NCBI RefSeq assembly: GCF_027604915.1
Contig: NZ_JAJAQC010000008.1
Location: forward strand, 1 to 64,000
DNA length: 64,000 bases
Reading direction: 5' to 3'
Source of the DNA: Streptomonospora mangrovi
GTDB lineage: Bacteria > Actinomycetota > Actinomycetes > Streptosporangiales > Streptosporangiaceae
This document shows positions 55,753-64,000 of this stretch, piece after piece (position 1 is the first letter of the stretch; every line of letters starts with the position of its first letter). The position numbers were made by a program, and so were the translations under genes. The notes under the pieces are model-generated. The model made no database searches. It saw only the letters and a list, made by a program, of their open reading frames with translations, and was not told where the DNA came from.

Positions 55753-58700
55753 GTATGTGAGTACACACTCACAACCGTTGGTTTGTCAACGGCGACTGCG
55801 GAGGAACGTCGTCGCGCCCGGGTCAGCGCTGGTTGCGGGCTCCGGCGATCTCGATGACGGCGCGTTCGAGGGCGTAGGCCGGATCGCGGCCCGCGCCCTT
55901 GATGAGGGCGTCGGTCTCGGCGACCACGGCCATGGCGCGGGCGACCCCCTTGGGGGTCCAGCCGCGCGCCTGCTGGCGCAGCGTCTTCAGCTTCCACGGC
56001 GGGACCTTGGCCGCCTTGGCGAGTTCGGTCTCGGGCACCCCGCGCTGCGGCTGCGCCACCACGGCCAGGCCGCGCACCGCACCGGCCAGGGCGCTGTTGA
56101 TCAGCACGGGGGCGGTGCCGACGGCCAGGCACCACCGCAACTGCTCCAGGGCCTCGGGGATCCGGCCCTCCACGGTGCGGTCGGCGACGGTGAACCCGGT
56201 CACCTCGGCCTTGCCGGTGTGGTAGCGGGCCACGGCGGCGGCGTCGATCCGGCCCTCGGTGTCGGCCACGAGCTGGGTGCACGCGGCGGCGAGTTCGCGC
56301 AGGTCGGTGCCGACGGCGTCGAGCAGCGCCTGGGCGGCGTCGGCGGTGACCTGCCGTCCGGCGCGGGAGAACTCGCCCTTGAGGAACTGGAGGCGCTCCC
56401 CGGACTTGGTGGGCTTGGCACAGTTGATCCGGGCGGCGCCCGCCTTGACGGCGGCGTCGAGCAGCGCCTTGCCCTTGGCGCCGCCCGCGTGCACCAGCAC
56501 CAGCATGACGTCGTCTACGGGCGCGGTGAGGTAGCCGGTGACCTCGGCGGCGAGGTCCTTGCCCAGGTCCTGGACGCCCCGCAGCACCACCACACGCCGC
56601 TCGCCGAACAGCGAGGGCGAGGTGACCTCGACCAGCTTGCCCGCCGTGACCTGTCCGGGCATGAGGTCGTGCACGTCCACGCCCGGCTCCTCGGCGCGGG
56701 CGGCGGCGACCAGTTCGGCCACGGCGCGGTCGACCAGAAGCTCCTCGTCGCCGACCACGACGGACAGCGGAGGCGGAGCGGATGCGGAGGACATACCTGA
56801 AGCATGCCACGCCCCGCCGACCGTTCGTCGCCGAGTTCGGGTGCCGGTGCGGGGAGGGGCGCCGGGAGTGGTGCCGGTACCGGTGCCGGTGCGTGGGCAG
56901 GCGCCGGACCCGGTGCGGAGGTAGGAGCACGGGCCGGGACAGCGGGAAGAGGTGGGGCCGGGGCCGGTGGCGGGCCGCTCGACGCGGCCCCGGGTCGCGG
57001 CACACGACGGCGGGTCCGGACGGGCGCACGCCCGCGCCGCGCGGCTCCGGGACGACGGCGATGTCGCCGTGCCGGTCGGTGCGGTAGTCGGCCGAGGGCA
57101 TCCGCCGCAGCAGCCCCCAGGTGCCCGGGTCCGGATGGCCGTACGGGTTGTCGGCCCCCACCGAGATGAGGGTGATGTCGGGGCGGGTGGCCGTGATGAA
57201 GGCGGGCTCCTGCGACCCGGCGCCGTGGTGGGGGACCTTGAGCACGTCCACGCCGCGTACGGCGTGCGACCCCAGCAGCGCGCGCTGCGCGGGCTCCTCG
57301 ATGTCGCCGGTGAGCAGCGCGGTCATGGCCCCGCCCGAGGACAGCGGCCACCGGACGAGCAGGACGACGCTGCCGTCGTTGCCGCCCGCGCCTACCCCGC
57401 CGCCCCCGCGCGGCCACAGCACGTCCAGCGTCCACGGCGCGACCCGCCAGCGCTGCCCGGCGGTGCCGACGTGCACGGGGATGTCGGCGGACCGCAGGGT
57501 GCGCAGGGTCGCGGGGTGGTCGAACGCGGGCGGCAGCAGGGCGGCGCGCACCCGGCGGCCCTCGACGGCGCCGCGCGTCCCGCCGACGTGGTCGAGGTCG
57601 CCGTGGGTCAGCACCAGCAGCGCGACCTCGCTGACGCGCAGGTCGGACAGGCAGGAGTCGACCGCCGCCGGGTCGGGTCCGGTGTCCACGACGACCGCGC
57701 GGCCCCGACCCTCGGCCGTGAGGACCAGGGCGTCGCCCTGGCCGATCCGGCACGCCACCAGCGCCCAGCCCGCCGGGGGCCAGCCCGGCGCCACCCAGGT
57801 CAGCACGAGCGCGGTGAGCGCCGCCGCGAGACCGGCCGCGCCGACGACGCGGGCGGTGCGGCCGCGCAGGGCCAGCACGGCGGCGAGCAGCAGGGCCAGC
57901 AGCACCGCGCCCAGCGCGGTGGCGGGCCAGGGCAGCGCCCGCCCGGGCAGCCGGGCGGCGGTCGCGGCCACCGTCCCGATCCACAGCACGGCCGTGCCCG
58001 GCAGCCACACCACGGCGGCTGCCGCCGTGGGCCAGACCAGCGCCAAAGCCGCCACCGCGAACCCGCCGACGGTGGCGAGGGGCACCGCCGGGGCCGCCAG
58101 GAGGTTGGCGGGCACGGCCACCCAGCTCACCTCGGCGGTGAGCACGGCCAGCAGCGGCAGGCACGCCACGTGGGCGGCGAGGGCCACCGCCACCGCCTCG
58201 GCCAGCCAGGTCGGCAGGCGCGCCGACCAGGAATCGCGCCAGCGCGGGGCGAGCACCAGGATGCCGGCGGTCGCCAGTACCGACAGCGCGAAGCCGAAGG
58301 AGCGGGCCAGCCCGGGCTCGAACAGCAGCAGCCCGAGGGTGGCGGCCGCGAGGGCGGCGACCCCCATGCGCCGTCGGCCCAGCGCGACCGCCAGCAGCGC
58401 GATCGCGGCCATGAACGCCGCCCGCAGCACGCTCGGCTCGGGCCGGGCCACCAGCACGAACACCGCGATGGTGGCGGCGCCGACAGCGGCGGCGGGCACG
58501 CCGGTGCGGCCGAGCCACCGCATGGCGCCCAGGGCGGCCCCGGTCATGATGGCCAGGTTGGAACCGCTGACGGTCAGCAGGTGGGTCATGCCGCTGTCGC
58601 GGAACGCGGTGGCGGTCTCGGGCGGGACGCGGCTGGTGTCACCGACGACCAGGGCGGGCAGCAGGCCGTTGGCCGGTGCGGGCAGCCCCGAGGCGGCCGT

Positions 58701-59540
58701 CCGCAGCCGGGCCCGCGTGTGCCCGGCCCACTCCTGAGCGGACGAGGGCGCACCGACGTGCTCGGGCGGCCCGCGCACCACGAACAAGCCCCCGACGAGG
58801 GGGTCGCCCTCGGCGGGCAGGACGGTGCCTTCGGCACGGACCCGCTGACTGGGCAGCAGGTCCCGCCATTCCGCGCCGGACGTGAGCACGACAACGGGAA
58901 CCCGGGTACGGACCGCCCCCGCCTCGGCGGCCGGTGAGGCATCGGGCGAGCCGAAGACCGCCGTGCCCGCGGTGCCCGCCGTCCCTTCCGCGTTGGCCGG
59001 GGTGGGGACGTTCGTCGGGTCGGCGGCGGGGCTGGCGTCGGCCGTGCGGACTGGGTGGGCCGTGTGCGCGGTGGCCGCCGTGCCCCCTCGACGCGTGGGG
59101 GTGTCGGCGGGCACGGCGGCGTCCGGGAGGACGGCTTCGGCGCGGGCCTCGATGATGAGGCGGGGGCGGCCGGGGGCCGGCGGGTCGGCGCGGGGGCGGG
59201 GGTCGTCGGTGATGACGAGGTCGAGGGTCGCCGACGCCTCCTCGCTGGCCAGGTGGGTGATCGGACTGGACTCCACCGCCGCCAACCGGCCGGCGGTGGC
59301 GAGCGCGCCCGCCGCCATGCACACCGCGACGGCGGCGATCGGCAGTCGCGGAAACCGCTCCCGGCGGCCCAGCGCCCACACACCCACGGCGACCACCGCC
59401 AGCGCGGCGGCCACCGCGCAGGCCGCGTGTGCCGTACCGCCGAGCAGGACGGCCGCGCACGCCCAGGTCGCCAGCGCCGGGAGCGCCAGCCGCAGGTCGG
59501 GAGGTTCGGCACCGCCGGGGGAGTCGGTGCCCAGGTACAT
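55698..59540 (-). CDS. comEC: ComEC/Rec2-family DNA-uptake channel; frame runs on through holA
   Basis: The recognised part (about 830 residues, bases 57,040-59,540) is a complete ComEC: N-terminal helices, the OB-fold region, the competence domain (GMTHLLTVSGSNLAIMTGAA), further helices, and a metallo-beta-lactamase-like domain with LVLTHGDLDHVGGTRG, LLTGDIEEPAQRALLGSH and LKVPHHGAGSQEP. After GDIAVVPEPRGAGV the family match ends, but no stop occurs in any frame between about 57,068 and holA, and the comEC frame stays open to 55698. As read, it would be 1280 aa with holA fully embedded out of frame. A frameshift, a lost stop or a sequence error near 57,000 is more likely than a real 450-residue tail. 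ATG 59540 begins homology. Confidence 0.8.
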   Translation of the reverse strand: MYLGTDSPGGAEPPDLRLALPALATWACAAVLLGGTAHAACAVAAALAVVAVGVWALGRRERFPRLPIAAVAVCMAAGALATAGRLAAVESSPITHLASEEASATLDLVITDDPRPRADPPAPGRPRLIIEARAEAVLPDAAVPADTPTRRGGTAATAHTAHPVRTADASPAADPTNVPTPANAEGTAGTAGTAVFGSPDASPAAEAGAVRTRVPVVVLTSGAEWRDLLPSQRVRAEGTVLPAEGDPLVGGLFVVRGPPEHVGAPSSAQEWAGHTRARLRTAASGLPAPANGLLPALVVGDTSRVPPETATAFRDSGMTHLLTVSGSNLAIMTGAALGAMRWLGRTGVPAAAVGAATIAVFVLVARPEPSVLRAAFMAAIALLAVALGRRRMGVAALAAATLGLLLFEPGLARSFGFALSVLATAGILVLAPRWRDSWSARLPTWLAEAVAVALAAHVACLPLLAVLTAEVSWVAVPANLLAAPAVPLATVGGFAVAALALVWPTAAAAVVWLPGTAVLWIGTVAATAARLPGRALPWPATALGAVLLALLLAAVLALRGRTARVVGAAGLAAALTALVLTWVAPGWPPAGWALVACRIGQGDALVLTAEGRGRAVVVDTGPDPAAVDSCLSDLRVSEVALLVLTHGDLDHVGGTRGAVEGRRVRAALLPPAFDHPATLRTLRSADIPVHVGTAGQRWRVAPWTLDVLWPRGGGGVGAGGNDGSVVLLVRWPLSSGGAMTALLTGDIEEPAQRALLGSHAVRGVDVLKVPHHGAGSQEPAFITATRPDITLISVGADNPYGHPDPGTWGLLRRMPSADYRTDRHGDIAVVPEPRGAGVRPSGPAVVCRDPGPRRAARHRPRPHLFPLSRPVLLPPHRVRRLPTHRHRYRHHSRRPSPHRHPNSATNGRRGVACFRYVLRIRSASAVRRGRRRGASGRPRRGRTGRRRPRRGAGRGRARPHARTGHGGQAGRGHLALAVRRAACGGAAGRPGPGQGPRRRGHRLPHRARRRRHAGAGARGRRQGQGAARRRRQGGRRPDQLCQAHQVRGAPPVPQGRVLPRRTAGHRRRRPGAARRRRHRPARTRRRVHPARGRHRGPDRRRRRGPLPHRQGRGDRVHRRRPHRGGPDPRGPGAVAVVPGRRHRPRADQQRPGRCGARPGRGGAAAARGARDRTRQGGQGPAVEAEDAAPAGARLDPQGGRPRHGRGRRDRRPHQGRGPRSGLRPRTRRHRDRRSPQPALTRARRRSSAVAVDKPTVVSVYSHTWKAPNPRARPPKPAAPW
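55756..55773. promoter_or_regulatory. TetR operator at the tetR start codon
   Basis: TGTGAGT-ACAC-ACTCACA is a perfect palindrome with 7-bp arms and a 4-bp centre, ending three bases from the start codon. It matches the copy at 55024-55039. Confidence 0.82.
55823..56794 (-). CDS. holA: DNA polymerase III subunit delta (HolA)
   Basis: A 323-aa clamp-loader subunit that opens the sliding clamp during replication. PLSVVVGDEELLVDRAVAEL is the family start, VTSPSLFGERRVVVLRG and VGTDLRELAAACTQLVADTE are further HolA blocks, and the C-terminal three-helix collar ends YALERAVIEIAGARNQR. The length is normal. ATG 56794 is used; no better ribosome site is visible. Directly downstream of comEC on the same strand, the standard comEA-comEC-holA order. 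The entire gene lies inside the unterminated comEC frame (see comEC). Confidence 0.92.
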   Translation of the reverse strand: MSSASAPPPLSVVVGDEELLVDRAVAELVAAARAEEPGVDVHDLMPGQVTAGKLVEVTSPSLFGERRVVVLRGVQDLGKDLAAEVTGYLTAPVDDVMLVLVHAGGAKGKALLDAAVKAGAARINCAKPTKSGERLQFLKGEFSRAGRQVTADAAQALLDAVGTDLRELAAACTQLVADTEGRIDAAAVARYHTGKAEVTGFTVADRTVEGRIPEALEQLRWCLAVGTAPVLINSALAGAVRGLAVVAQPQRGVPETELAKAAKVPPWKLKTLRQQARGWTPKGVARAMAVVAETDALIKGAGRDPAYALERAVIEIAGARNQR

Positions 59541-59655
59541 CACGGCCCACCGCCGGGCGCGTGGCGGCGGCACGCGCCCGGCGGAACCGTTGGCCGGGCA
59601 GGCAAAGCCGTCAGCCGGGCGGGCGGAGTCGGCGAGGAAGGCGCGGGCACGGCCA

Positions 59656-61920
59656 TCAGCCCGCCCCTGTCCCGGCGACCTGCACCAGCGGGCTGAGTTC
59701 GGCGTAGCGCTTCTCGCCGATGCCGCTGACGTCCTGGAGTTGCTCGACGGCGGTGAAGCCGCCGTTCTGGGTGCGGAAGGCGATGATGCGCTCGGCCAGG
59801 ACCGGGCCGACACCGGGGAGCTGCTGGAGTTGGTCGGCCGTGGCGGTGTTGAGGTCGATCGGGCCGGTCGCGGCGCCCGGCACGCCACCGGGCGCGCCGC
59901 CCGCTCCCGGCGCGGGCGCGGCCGAGGCCCCGGGCACCGGCGGCACGGGGGCGGGTGTCTCGCCGACGAGCAGTTGCTCGCCGTCGACCAGGACGCGCGC
60001 GAGGTTCAGCGTCCCGGTGTCGGCGCCTTCGGCGGTGCCGCCCGCCTTCTCGATGGCGTCGGCCACCCGCGCCCCGGAGGGGAGGGTGTAGACGCCGGGG
60101 GCGGCCACGTCGCCGCCGACGTGGACGGTGACCTTGCCGGAGGGAGGCGAGGGCGCGGCGGCCGAGGGCACCGGCCCGGGGCGGCCGTCGGCGGACGCCG
60201 CGACCGGGGACGCTCCCGCCTCCAGCCGGGGCATGGCTTCGGCATCGGGCGCGGGCCGGGACTGGAGCAGGAACCAGCCGGTGACCCCCACCGCGACGAC
60301 GCACACGCAGACCAGGACCAGCAGCCCGGAGGATCCGAGTGGGGGCTGGTCGGCCAGCCGGGGAGCGAACCGCTCGATCAGGGCCGCCCACCGGGACGGG
60401 CGCACGAGGTCGGGCTCCACCTCGACGTATCCCCGGGGCGGCGCGGTCGCCCATCGGCGGGCGAGGTCATCGGAGCGCGTTCCGTCCTCGTCTGAGGAGC
60501 CCTCGGCACCGGGCTTCGCACGGTACCGGGCCGGGTCCTGCCCGCCCCACCGGGCGGTACCGACGACGTCGCCGTCGAAGCCGGGAGGAGGGGTGCTCCA
60601 CGTCTCGGTGCGGTCTGCGGCCACGGACACGGATTCATCGAGTAGGGAGGCCGAGGGGCCGCCATTGCCCTGGCGACCGGAACCGCAACCGGCACCGGAA
60701 TCGGCGGCCGAAGACGGCCCAGCGGATCGGTCGCGCACCCGCCGAGTGGCCGCCGCGTCCTCGCGGCGGGAGCGCGTGGCGCGGCCTTCTCGCCGGGTGG
60801 TCGCCGCGTCCCCCGGGCGGACGGTGGCCTCCTGGCCGTTCCGGCGCGGTGCGGCGGGCACCCGGTTCCCCCGCCGGGTGGTCTCCGCCGCGTCCTCCAG
60901 GCGGATGGCGGCCTCCTGGTCGTTCCGGCGTGATGCGGCTGCCGCCCGGTTCTTTCGGGGGGAGGGCAGGCTGTCGGTACGGCGGTGCCGTGCCGACGCG
61001 GTGGAGGGGCGGGCACGGCCCTCCACCGGCCGGTTGGCGCTGCGCTGCCCGGGTCCTTCGGGTCCGGAGCGCGGCGCAGCCGGATCGATGGACGGGAGGT
61101 GGGACGTGGGCGTGCCCGCGCCCCGCCCGCCCGGTGCGGCGGCGTCGGCCTGGGAGCGCGCCAGGGCGGCTGCCTGTCGGACGTGGAACGCCCGCCGCCG
61201 CTCGGCGAGGCTGGGCGCGCCCGTCAGAGGGGTGCGGGCGGCCGCTGAACGCTCGTGATGGCCGTCCCGGTGGGCGGACGCGGCGGTGCCGGGCGTGGAA
61301 CCACGGTCGGGGCCGTGCTCTTCGGAGGCGGCCGGAAGAGGCGGGGGCGCGTGCGGATCGCGGGCGGTGGGCGGGCGGGCGTCGGCATGGCGCCCTTGGA
61401 GCGCGGCCTGGTCGGGGACCGGGGTGGCATAGGGCGGGCTCGGCACCAGGTCCAAAACGGACGGCGCGGGCGGGGGACCGGAGGCGGCCAGGGATGCCGC
61501 GGTGTCCCCGGCGGTGTCGCCGACCAGGCCGTGCCCGGGGAGGCTGGGCACTGCGGGGATGGCAGGGGCGGCACCCCGCTCCTGGCCAAGGACAGGGCCG
61601 CCGGACCCGGCGGCGCCGGACCGGTGTCCGCCCCGGAGGCCGGCGGCGGCCCGCAGGCGCTGGGTTCGCGGGGCGGTCCCGGGCGGTCCCGCGTACGGCG
61701 GGGGAGGCGCCGCGTCCGCACCGGTGGCGGGCGGCGGCACCGGGCTCGGAGGCGATGCCGGGGCGGAACCGTGCGGGGGTGGTTCGGGCGAAGCGGGCGG
61801 TGGATCGGGGGCGCGGGTGCTCTCCGTGGAGAGAGCACGCAACAGCCGAAGGGTTGCAGCGGTGGCCTCGGGATCGAAGCGAGGAGCAGACGGACGACGG
61901 ATGCGGGGTGCCGGTGTCAT
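59656..61920 (-). CDS. comEA: ComEA-like DNA-binding protein with very long disordered N-terminus
   Basis: The C-terminal 230 residues are a normal ComEA: one membrane helix (about 529-553, LLVLVCVCVVAVGVTGWFLL), an SLBB domain (about 593-645, VTVHVGGDVAAPGVYTLPSG) and helix-hairpin-helix DNA-binding repeats (about 697-754, LNTATADQLQQLPGVGPVLA). Before the helix lie about 525 residues rich in Arg, Ala, Pro, Thr and Ser with RREDAAATRR-type repeats, far longer than the usual lead of around 100. ATG 61920 lacks a clear ribosome site, so translation may begin further in. Upstream of comEC by 115 bases, in one operon with holA. Confidence 0.78.
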   Translation of the reverse strand: MTPAPRIRRPSAPRFDPEATAATLRLLRALSTESTRAPDPPPASPEPPPHGSAPASPPSPVPPPATGADAAPPPPYAGPPGTAPRTQRLRAAAGLRGGHRSGAAGSGGPVLGQERGAAPAIPAVPSLPGHGLVGDTAGDTAASLAASGPPPAPSVLDLVPSPPYATPVPDQAALQGRHADARPPTARDPHAPPPLPAASEEHGPDRGSTPGTAASAHRDGHHERSAAARTPLTGAPSLAERRRAFHVRQAAALARSQADAAAPGGRGAGTPTSHLPSIDPAAPRSGPEGPGQRSANRPVEGRARPSTASARHRRTDSLPSPRKNRAAAASRRNDQEAAIRLEDAAETTRRGNRVPAAPRRNGQEATVRPGDAATTRREGRATRSRREDAAATRRVRDRSAGPSSAADSGAGCGSGRQGNGGPSASLLDESVSVAADRTETWSTPPPGFDGDVVGTARWGGQDPARYRAKPGAEGSSDEDGTRSDDLARRWATAPPRGYVEVEPDLVRPSRWAALIERFAPRLADQPPLGSSGLLVLVCVCVVAVGVTGWFLLQSRPAPDAEAMPRLEAGASPVAASADGRPGPVPSAAAPSPPSGKVTVHVGGDVAAPGVYTLPSGARVADAIEKAGGTAEGADTGTLNLARVLVDGEQLLVGETPAPVPPVPGASAAPAPGAGGAPGGVPGAATGPIDLNTATADQLQQLPGVGPVLAERIIAFRTQNGGFTAVEQLQDVSGIGEKRYAELSPLVQVAGTGAG

Positions 61921-62126
61921 GTCTAAGAAGCTAGAAACCCCGCCCCCACCCCCGCCGCCCGAATTCCCCGCCTGTGGATAACCGGCCGTCCGAACCGCCT
62001 CAGCCACCGCGAACCCCAGCACACGGCCGCCGAACCGAGACACCGCCACCCCTCACCATGCGCCCGGCGGTCTGCTGATCGCCTGTTCCCCGCCCGTCCC
62101 GGGGCGCCCGTTGCGGTTGTCAGCCG

Positions 62127-63269
62127 CTACACCCGGTTGCGAGCCGTTGTCTCCGCGTGAGGAGGGGGCGGGGTGGTGCGGGGGAGGCGGTGGGCGGCCC
62201 AGGCGAGGAGGAGGGTTACCCCCAGGGTGATGGCCGTGTTCGAGACGTACTTCAGGGTGTAGTCGGGCTCGCCGAGGGGTTCGACCAGGAAGGACAGGCC
62301 CGCGCGGACCAGGAGGGCGCCGCCGGCCACAGCCAGGGTGTGGGCTCGGGACCAGCCGGGGCGGCGTGAGCCCCACAGGACGAGGGCGCCGAGGAGCGCC
62401 AGGAGGGCGACGTCGGCCGCAACGGCCGACCAGGTCCATGTCGTCGGCAGGCTCTGCTCGGCCAGCAGGATCAGCCACGCCGCGACGCCGAACGCCCACG
62501 GGGAGGGGGCGCGGCCCGGCGCTTTCCCTCGACCGGCCTGGGCCGTCTCCGCCGGCGCCGCCTCGGTCTGGGCCGTCTCCGTCGACTCCGCCCGCGCCCG
62601 GGGTGCGGTCGTCGTCCGGGGGCGGGGGATGAGGAAGGCGGCGGCGACCAGGGTCAGCACGACCGCCGCCGTGGCCAGGAGTTCCACCGGGGCGGCGGCG
62701 CGGTCGGTGGCGTAGACGTCGCTCGCGATCAGGGCGGCGGCGCCCAGGTAGAGCAGGGCCATCACGGCCAGACCGACCGGGCCGAGCCACGGGCGGTCGG
62801 CGCGGCGCGGGGTGCACGTCTCGACCACGGCGATCGGTGCGGCGAAGCTCCAGATCACGTGGCCGCCCACCCAGTTCAGCAGGTGGCGGGCGTCGATCTC
62901 CAACCCCGGGATGACCGTGGGCGGCTGCTCGTTCGCCCAGTCGGGGTCGCCGCTGTCGAACTCCAGGGCGAACAGGCTCTGGTCGATCAGCCCTGCCTGC
63001 ACCAGCCCGAACGCCGTGCTCAGCAGCAGCACGGTCGGCCACCCCCGCCCGGTGCGCCGCGTCGCCTCGCGGATGAGGACGGCCACGGCGCCGTACAGCG
63101 GCGCGAGGACGAGCAGCCCCGCCAGCATCGCCAGGGGACTGCCGATCGAGGCGTCGTAGCCGATCAGGTACTCCGCGCAGACCGGCGACAGCAGCAGGAG
63201 CCCGACGACGGGAACCAGGCGGCCCCAGCCGCGCGGGCGGCTCTGGGGCGGTGCGGAATCGGGCGTCAT
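62127..63269 (-). CDS. Polytopic membrane protein of unknown function
   Basis: A 380-aa integral membrane protein with roughly nine or ten predicted helices and short loops, interrupted near residues 225-260 by a polar Ala/Glu/Thr-rich cytoplasmic linker. The first helix contains VGLLLLSPVCAEYLIGYDAS, and a following segment reads GAVAVLIREATRRTGRGWPT. No family signature that I recognise and no transporter motif is seen. It faces a TetR gene across about 165 bases that hold a 9-bp-arm palindrome, so it is probably the target of that regulator, perhaps as an efflux or stress component. Confidence 0.7.
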   Translation of the reverse strand: MTPDSAPPQSRPRGWGRLVPVVGLLLLSPVCAEYLIGYDASIGSPLAMLAGLLVLAPLYGAVAVLIREATRRTGRGWPTVLLLSTAFGLVQAGLIDQSLFALEFDSGDPDWANEQPPTVIPGLEIDARHLLNWVGGHVIWSFAAPIAVVETCTPRRADRPWLGPVGLAVMALLYLGAAALIASDVYATDRAAAPVELLATAAVVLTLVAAAFLIPRPRTTTAPRARAESTETAQTEAAPAETAQAGRGKAPGRAPSPWAFGVAAWLILLAEQSLPTTWTWSAVAADVALLALLGALVLWGSRRPGWSRAHTLAVAGGALLVRAGLSFLVEPLGEPDYTLKYVSNTAITLGVTLLLAWAAHRLPRTTPPPPHAETTARNRV

Positions 63270-63364
63270 GGGCTCTCCCGGCGAGTCGGCGGAACCGGCC
63301 CGGGTGGCGGGCGCGGTCGGCGGGCGGGCGCCCGCGCTCGCGGCAAGCCGCCCGTGGCATAATC

Positions 63365-63386
63365 ATAGACCGAGCGATCGGTCTAT
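63365..63386. promoter_or_regulatory. Palindromic operator between membrane protein and TetR genes
   Basis: ATAGACCGA, four bases GCGA, then TCGGTCTAT form a 22-bp palindrome with perfect 9-bp arms. CATAAT and, on the other strand, TATGAT next to it are plausible -10 elements, so one site could control both divergent promoters. Confidence 0.82.
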
Positions 63387-63433
63387 TAATGGCCGCAAGC
63401 GGTCGCCGACCACCGGCCGGGAAGGGAAACCGC

Positions 63434-64000
63434 GTGAGGACAGTCGATCCCGCCAAGCACCGGGAGCGCCGCCGCCAGATCCTGGGCGCCGCCGCCCGGC
63501 TCTTCGCGGAAAAGGGGTTCGAGCGCACCACCACCGCCGAGATCTGCCGGGCGGCCGGGATGAGCCCGGGCAACCTCTTCCACTACTTCCCGAGCAAGCG
63601 CGCCATCTTCGCGGCCGTTCTGACCGACGACGACGGCGGCGACAGGAGCGGGCGCCTGGCGGCCGCGCGCACCGCCGCCGACCCGCTGGCGGCGCTGTTC
63701 GACACCGTCGACCTGCTCGCCGAGGCCGCCCTGGACCCGCTGTCGCCCCCGCTGGTCATGGAGGCGATGGTCATGGCCTACCGGGACCCCGAACTGGCCG
63801 AGAGCCTCGGCGCCGACAACGACGAGGAGCACGCCGCGCTCACCGACCTGCTGACGCGGGCGGTGGCGGCCGGCCAGGTCGACCCGGGGCTGGACCCGCG
63901 CAACACCGCCACCTGGATCCAGACGCTGATCGGCGCGCTCTACACCAGCGCCGCCACCGACCCCGCGTTCGTACCGGCCGAGCAGTTGCCCACGCTGCAC
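63434..64000 (+). CDS. TetR-family regulator, cut by the right edge
   Basis: 189 codons are present with no stop before the edge, so the 3' end is missing. The HTH at about residues 12-58 is clear (ILGAAARLFAEKGFERTTTA, GMSPGNLFHYFPSKRAIFAA). The C-terminal part (FDTVDLLAEAALDPLSPPLV, AEQLPTLH) resembles BetI-type TetR ligand domains. GTG 63434 has GAAGGG upstream. Divergent from the membrane-protein gene and preceded by a perfect palindrome, it most likely represses that gene and itself. Confidence 0.88.
   Translation, partial: MRTVDPAKHRERRRQILGAAARLFAEKGFERTTTAEICRAAGMSPGNLFHYFPSKRAIFAAVLTDDDGGDRSGRLAAARTAADPLAALFDTVDLLAEAALDPLSPPLVMEAMVMAYRDPELAESLGADNDEEHAALTDLLTRAVAAGQVDPGLDPRNTATWIQTLIGALYTSAATDPAFVPAEQLPTLH

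Overview
The window is 64 kb of very GC-rich chromosomal DNA with high-GC actinobacterial gene order: rodZ-like / rimO / pgsA / cinA / clgR, then DUF3046 / recA / recX, later miaB / miaA / dapF / hflX, and holA / comEC / comEA. The gene content, the doubly intein-interrupted recA and the type I-E CRISPR repeat fit the Nocardiopsaceae (Nocardiopsis, Streptomonospora, Thermobifida). That placement is inference from family knowledge, not from a search. Almost every base is coding or promoter. Because the DNA is so GC-rich, long stop-free frames lie opposite nearly every gene, and they were left out.

Bases 1-15,400. The window opens in the C-terminal half of a RodZ-like membrane protein, followed by the rimO-pgsA-cinA-clgR run and a Dps ferritin. 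On the minus strand is an Rrf2-type regulator and a sugar-uptake locus (solute-binding lipoprotein, two permeases, GH3 beta-N-acetylhexosaminidase) facing a divergent ROK repressor; it resembles the chitobiose (Das) system of Streptomyces. Next come a GNAT acetyltransferase, a zinc-ribbon protein, and a quinone oxidoreductase / MarR pair separated by four copies of one palindrome. A small type I-E CRISPR array without cas genes follows.

Bases 15,400-29,200. Lhr helicase (minus) and DUF3046 lead to recA, which carries two complete LAGLIDADG inteins, one inside the Walker A loop and one near the [11 protein letters not shown] site. A LexA box and a PafBC-type promoter precede recA, and recX overlaps its end. 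Downstream lies a block of four hypothetical genes that look like divergent members of one family (three with an N-terminal membrane anchor, one without). This is the most plausible undescribed system here.

Bases 29,200-44,200. An S9 peptidase; a TAXI-TRAP transporter (binding lipoprotein, DUF1850 protein, fused permease); miaB; a TetR-P450 operon with a palindromic operator; a LigB/MEMO-like protein; a VOC protein; a short hypothetical; miaA; and dapF.

Bases 44,200-64,000. A minus-strand aceB-glcD-glcE-glcF cluster encodes glycolate oxidase plus malate synthase, taking glycolate through glyoxylate to malate. It is followed by hflX, a HutI-like amidohydrolase, a TetR / zinc-type dehydrogenase pair that shares an operator, and holA-comEC-comEA (DNA uptake and polymerase III delta). 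The comEC frame has no stop before holA, and ComEA carries an unusually long disordered N-terminus. The window ends with a polytopic membrane protein divergent from a TetR gene cut by the right edge, with a 9-bp-arm palindrome between them.
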